DNA from: Atopobiaceae bacterium UBA7016
GTDB taxonomy: Bacteria; Actinomycetota; Coriobacteriia; Coriobacteriales; Atopobiaceae
Direction of reading: 5' to 3'
Assembly: GCA_002449555.1 (NCBI GenBank)
Contig: DJXA01000039.1
Coordinates: 1 to 7,684 of the forward strand
Length of the DNA stretch: 7,684 nucleotides
Made by a program: the position numbers and the translations under genes. Each line of letters begins with the position of its first letter. Within the stretch, counting starts at the first letter, position 1. The notes beneath the pieces were generated by a model. That model saw only the letters and a list, made by a program, of their open reading frames with translations. It was not told the DNA's origin and made no database searches. Below, piece by piece: positions 5,401 through 7,684 of the stretch.

Positions 5401-7684
5401 GTAATAGCTCTCGTTTTGGGCCTCACCCGTTTGCCAATCGATGCTGATGACAGGGGCAGTACGGTCAAGCGTGAAGTCGCTCACGCGCACCGTATCGGAG
5501 CGATTGCCCGCCTTGTCAACGGCAGATGCTGTGATGGCGTACGTTCCCTCTTCTGAAAACGTCACCCGATACGTATGGACGTTATCCTCTGAGCTCACCC
5601 AGCTGACCTTACCGAAGACCTCGTCCTTGCCATTTGGCCTCACGCCCCAAGCCTCAATGCCAACCATGTTCTGGGCAGTCCCTGCATTGAGCGCGGCCTT
5701 GCCGTCTAGGCTATTCTCCTCCACGACAACCGTAAGAACCGCTCCACTGCAGTTGGAGAATTCGCCGTCAGCGACTGCATTGCCCTCAGCGTCAAGAATC
5801 GTAACGACGGGCTTCACCTTGTCGATCACAACGGCCTTGGTCACTTGATTGGCAGCACCATTGCCGGAGATATCCTGCAGCAGGTCACCGCCCGCGGTGA
5901 TGGTATAGCTCGCCTCGGTACCTTGCGGCTGAGTAAGCTCCATCTTTGCCGTATGGGTGCCGTCAAATGCCCGGAAGTCAAGTCCGTCTGCGCCGACCGC
6001 ATACGTCTCAGCGGAAGCAGAATCGTCGCCCGCCAGTCGCTTTACTACGCGCATGACACCCTGAGTGGGTCTGAACTGCTGGAGCTTCTTGAAGTTTGCC
6101 TCGTTGACGTCCAGCTCAATGGTCTGGTCCTGGTTGGTATAGACGAGTGTCTCGCCTGGATATGTATAGACCTGATTACTTGGACCGCGCAGCGAGACTG
6201 AAGGCGCTGCCAAATCGAGGGCAAGCGCATAGGGATTTACGTCAATGAGAGCGTCGGCCAAAGATGCGTCAACATGCACGGCTTTCCCTTCGCCATCCAT
6301 TACACCGTCCTTGCTGATGGCCCATGTCGTGGCGTTTCCGGACCTATCGCGCAGGGTAAGGAATGTGGACCGATCGACGGTGTCACCGTCATCTTTCAGC
6401 GTGATCGTCACGGTGCCGGTAGCATCACCTGGCTCAAAGCTTGACACCAGCTTGTCTACCAGCTCGTCCTTTCCATCTCCACCTACAGATATGCTGTCGA
6501 GCGCCGAATTGTCAGCCACGTCAAGCGTAATAGCCACATCGGTGGATGGCACCTCAGAACCATCGTACACAGCCTTCACATCACCAAAAACCAGCAGGGC
6601 TTCTCCTTCTTCACTGGTCAGCGTCAGATCAGGTTGTCGGCTCACGCTTCTAAGCGAGATGACGGGAGCCACGTCATCACAATAGACATCTGTGGCAATG
6701 GCAACTGCCTCGCCAACGCCGACGCCATCATGAGGCTCAAGCGAGATCAGCTCTGTGTGGCCCGCCATAAGGGCATGCTCGGCAATCCACACACCAGGAG
6801 TGCGAGGGTCTTCCCTCCAGGACAAATCGACCTCACGCTCTTTCCCGTCAAGGATGACATGGGCCTTCGTAGCGTTCGGATCGAAGTCCGTGTCGCTGAC
6901 GAAGAAAGCCACTTCTGGGGCGTTGTCACCTCGGTAGTAGCCTTCCTCTCCCACGGCGATGCGCCCAACCGGTTCAGGGTTGATGGTAAAAGCGTCAACA
7001 TCTATCTCATCTATGAGCTCATTGCCCGCCGAGTCTAGAGCGGTCACGACAATCCGTGAGTAGGTAGCTGCGTCAGCCAAGAGGACCTCTTGGTTCGCAT
7101 CGATGGCAACAAGCTCGCCATCCTTCTCAATCTGCACGGCACAGCTGGCGAGCTCCGCATCGTCTTCCACCGAAACCGTAACGCTCCGAGAGCGATAGGT
7201 GCCGTCACCCACTGAAGCCTCGGGACCAAAAGCCACCGTCGCCGTAGGAGCGACCGTATCCACCACGAAGGTACGCATCCAAGCATTGGTCTCATTACCA
7301 TCAGCGTCAACAGCGACGACACTGACCACGTTGGAGCCCGCCTCAAGCACAACCTGAGCCTTAAGCTTTGCGGGATCCTCGCTGTCTTGGACGAGCGATA
7401 CGCTGCGCACCTCATCCGCCTCAGAAGCGCCGGGTACCACATGGGCAATTTTGACGCAGCTCTTCACCAGGTCAAGGCCCTGTCCCCCATCCACGATTTC
7501 GACCTCAAGCGTGGTGAAGCTTGTCATAAGGGGTTCAGGGTGTGCCTCGCTTTCTTCAGGCTCCACGTCAACGCGGCACACCTCACCATCGGCTTCCTTT
7601 ACGAGCCTTGCGGTAACGAGAGACTCCCCATGTGCGGCTGCTTCAGACGCCGTAGAAGACTCGCGTGTCACTGCACCCGCTTCG
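2437..7684 (-). CDS. Giant Ig-like-repeat surface protein, C-terminally membrane-anchored (5' end outside window)
   Basis: At least 1748 codons, open to the right edge. A GTG at 7671 could be read as a start, but codons upstream stay open (E-A-G-A), no ribosome site precedes it and no signal peptide follows, so the true start is outside. Residues below are counted from that GTG. The protein is a chain of roughly 100-150-residue beta-rich modules. Each ends in a D-x-AGN phrase (GNETN 125, AGNEL 215, SGNAT 444, AGNRS 721, AGNLA 833, AGNTS 949, AGNER 1071, AGNEA 1304 and 1435), then a linker of the type (I/V/L)D-x-x-AP (VDTVAP 137, DDVAP 332, LDLAAP 485, IDKVKP 616, LDRTAP 735, VDLTAP 965, IDKSAP 1222, IDTISP 1318, LDEVAP 1601). 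This is the pattern of bacterial Ig-like adhesins. A divergent block follows at 1446-1600, then a last Ig module, one membrane helix (about 1706-1726) and an 18-residue basic tail. No LPxTG motif is present. Composition is acidic. The likely role is an adhesin or cell-surface stalk; the ligand is unknown because the N-terminus is missing. Confidence 0.9.
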   Translation of the reverse strand, partial: EAGAVTRESSTASEAAAHGESLVTARLVKEADGEVCRVDVEPEESEAHPEPLMTSFTTLEVEIVDGGQGLDLVKSCVKIAHVVPGASEADEVRSVSLVQDSEDPAKLKAQVVLEAGSNVVSVVAVDADGNETNAWMRTFVVDTVAPTATVAFGPEASVGDGTYRSRSVTVSVEDDAELASCAVQIEKDGELVAIDANQEVLLADAATYSRIVVTALDSAGNELIDEIDVDAFTINPEPVGRIAVGEEGYYRGDNAPEVAFFVSDTDFDPNATKAHVILDGKEREVDLSWREDPRTPGVWIAEHALMAGHTELISLEPHDGVGVGEAVAIATDVYCDDVAPVISLRSVSRQPDLTLTSEEGEALLVFGDVKAVYDGSEVPSTDVAITLDVADNSALDSISVGGDGKDELVDKLVSSFEPGDATGTVTITLKDDGDTVDRSTFLTLRDRSGNATTWAISKDGVMDGEGKAVHVDASLADALIDVNPYALALDLAAPSVSLRGPSNQVYTYPGETLVYTNQDQTIELDVNEANFKKLQQFRPTQGVMRVVKRLAGDDSASAETYAVGADGLDFRAFDGTHTAKMELTQPQGTEASYTITAGGDLLQDISGNGAANQVTKAVVIDKVKPVVTILDAEGNAVADGEFSNCSGAVLTVVVEENSLDGKAALNAGTAQNMVGIEAWGVRPNGKDEVFGKVSWVSSEDNVHTYRVTFSEEGTYAITASAVDKAGNRSDTVRVSDFTLDRTAPVISIDWQTGEAQNESYYQSPRIATITVTEANWNPDGFSDLAVVGARRAQAPVVSGAWEEAGTDEHGIPRHRATLEFSEDASYPSFTVSGFDLAGNLAEAQTTEPFTLDQSIEAPAVSIQSAAPGVTGDGGVTYYNHEAKATVEIKDRNLDEDAEKTAVDPRGAGPDSGILTRSLSAKSSTDDYVTAYEATIAYGEGSYTEPIVVASDCAGNTSEYNTGATRPFVVDLTAPEIVEVVASNDPTAVGADGDGVRQFFNAATSLTIKVKDNFRLVAAEAHNDLNDPDGVYTEGLTLSQDGREGEIIVHLVDGAESAPHDSEFGRNVILTVRDLAGNERTWSISDAGTVSDDKGSSQLNASINAEGVYPLALIEDTTAPTAALSGVAAGAYYNSDQFVVAAIDEFNFAYLQRYFGDRAILHVQKQEGDAGRSLSAWDIPASQFVGSGSEWQHVVSLDEDGHYAVWIGFLDVANNASETPRIEEFTIDKSAPVMQVSFDNQDVRNGKYYNKARTATITVGEHNFDPALFSISTNGSVGQWSSSGDTHVCTVSFTEDGIYNLTVSGKDMAGNEAVAFTEPEFVIDTISPEVTFSGTAQRLGFTGEEDAYDATLQPDNAYNGVVAPRITFADDRNYDPSKTEFTLVGNKLGDVGGTYGHERFYNSNSETIQFDDFGLSGTDTAYDVNADDIYTITARAADLAGNEAEGTITFSVNRFGSNYVVSVEEGGEQVDLSERPILDEAPTITVREINVAGAASETDHAVMKEYANVTSQIEREDAGGAEGYRLDVIDRKDTDYGWAEYVYTIRRANFGSGSSSDTGDGGQGIYRVNVASDDAASNVNSTAGYWSSDAERAEASAKVGTAEFTLDEVAPIIDEVTLPGLMATGSEFQASFHVTDAITQGNLVEVYVDGERVAVTHDGQELGEDGYAGEGTFEFAVPARSFVPRKVVVKVTDYANRSVDAEAGGFYVTTMIPECAVVAGLAVVAFMLVSANARVYRRSKNEHTSEGVE
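2494..2556 (-). other. C-terminal transmembrane anchor of the giant surface protein
   Basis: Encodes about residues 1706-1726, containing CAVVAGLAVVAFMLV, followed by NARVYRRSKN. A hydrophobic segment of about 20 residues with Arg/Lys right after it predicts an outside-to-inside stop-transfer helix, leaving the Ig chain outside the cell. No sortase signal precedes it. Confidence 0.85.
2863..3336 (-). other. Divergent conserved-looking block (VNRFGS region) within the giant surface protein
   Basis: Encodes residues about 1446-1603. It opens with SVNRFGSNYVVSVEE, continues with PTITVREINVAG (1477-1488), YGWAEYVYTIRRANFGSG (1531-1548), a Gly/Ser/Asp-rich loop and GIYRVNVASDDAASN (1559-1573), and closes with the linker FTLDEVAP. 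It replaces the usual AGN-type Ig module just before the membrane-proximal one. From memory, similar VNRFGS ... EIN ... W-x-x-Y-x-Y-x-I ... NF blocks occur near the C-termini of large repeat proteins of gut Firmicutes and Coriobacteriia; this was not verified by a search. Confidence 0.55.
4315..4479 (-). repeat. Internal module repeat, copy 2 (TW(A/S)IS type)
   Basis: Encodes residues 1065-1119: LTVRDLAGNERTWSIS, then a charged 20-residue stretch ending in NASINAEGVYPLALIEDTTAP. It aligns over about 55 residues with 437-494 (copy 1 at 6190-6363), including the TWxIS core, the AS(I/L) turn and PLAL/YALAL before the linker. Other modules lack this extended tail, so these two form a subtype. Confidence 0.7.
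6190..6363 (-). repeat. Internal module repeat, copy 1 (TW(A/S)IS type)
   Basis: Encodes residues 437-494: LTLRDRSGNATTWAIS, a charged stretch, DASLADALIDVNPYALAL and the linker DLAAPSVSL. It is the partner of the repeat at 4315-4479. Both copies follow a loop-rich region that starts with a D-N-(S/F)-x-L phrase (NSALDSISV near 388, NFRLVAAEA near 1008), so the duplicated unit is probably the whole module of about 115-155 residues. Confidence 0.7.

Noticed and set aside
7669..7671. GTG at 7671 as the start of the giant surface gene
   Set aside because: The frame stays open upstream to the window edge, there is no Shine-Dalgarno before the GTG, and the following residues (TRESSTASEAAAHGES) are not a signal peptide.
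2437..7684. CRISPR-like or short tandem DNA repeats in the surface gene
   Set aside because: The repetition is at protein level with diverged DNA; no regularly spaced identical direct repeats beyond about 9-10 bases were seen.

Overview
The window reads as chromosomal DNA of a high-GC Gram-positive bacterium. Best guess is an actinobacterium of the class Coriobacteriia (Olsenella, Collinsella or relatives), though this is inferred, not proven. Pointers are GC-rich third codon positions in the housekeeping genes, an AlaRS with the NDIDNIG / RHLSFFEMLGNFSFG signature, a SigB/SigF/SigG-type sigma factor, and a DUF948-like gene upstream of alaS, as in many actinobacteria. All five genes lie on the minus strand, so transcription runs right to left.

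From right to left: positions 7684-2437 hold most of one giant gene, cut off by the right window edge. It encodes a surface protein built of about a dozen Ig-like modules and ends in one membrane helix with a short basic tail. After 57 bases without an obvious terminator comes a tight three-gene block (2379-659): a small DUF948-like single-pass membrane protein, a 124-residue RsbW-like protein with a badly eroded ATP site, and a group 3 sigma factor. The last two overlap by 11 bases. A 72-bp near-perfect inverted repeat (583-654) follows the sigma stop codon. Then comes alaS, preceded by a possible extended -10 element and a clear Shine-Dalgarno, and running off the left edge.

The block looks like a partner-switching stress regulator that has lost its usual first member, the anti-anti-sigma factor RsbV, and whose RsbW-like protein lacks the kinase motifs. 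How the sigma factor is controlled is the main open question here. The DUF948 protein may be an envelope component of the same operon. The Ig-repeat protein is probably an adhesin or surface stalk. It is lower in GC than its neighbours in the samples I counted and may have a separate history. No RNA gene, CRISPR array, transposase or phage gene was seen.
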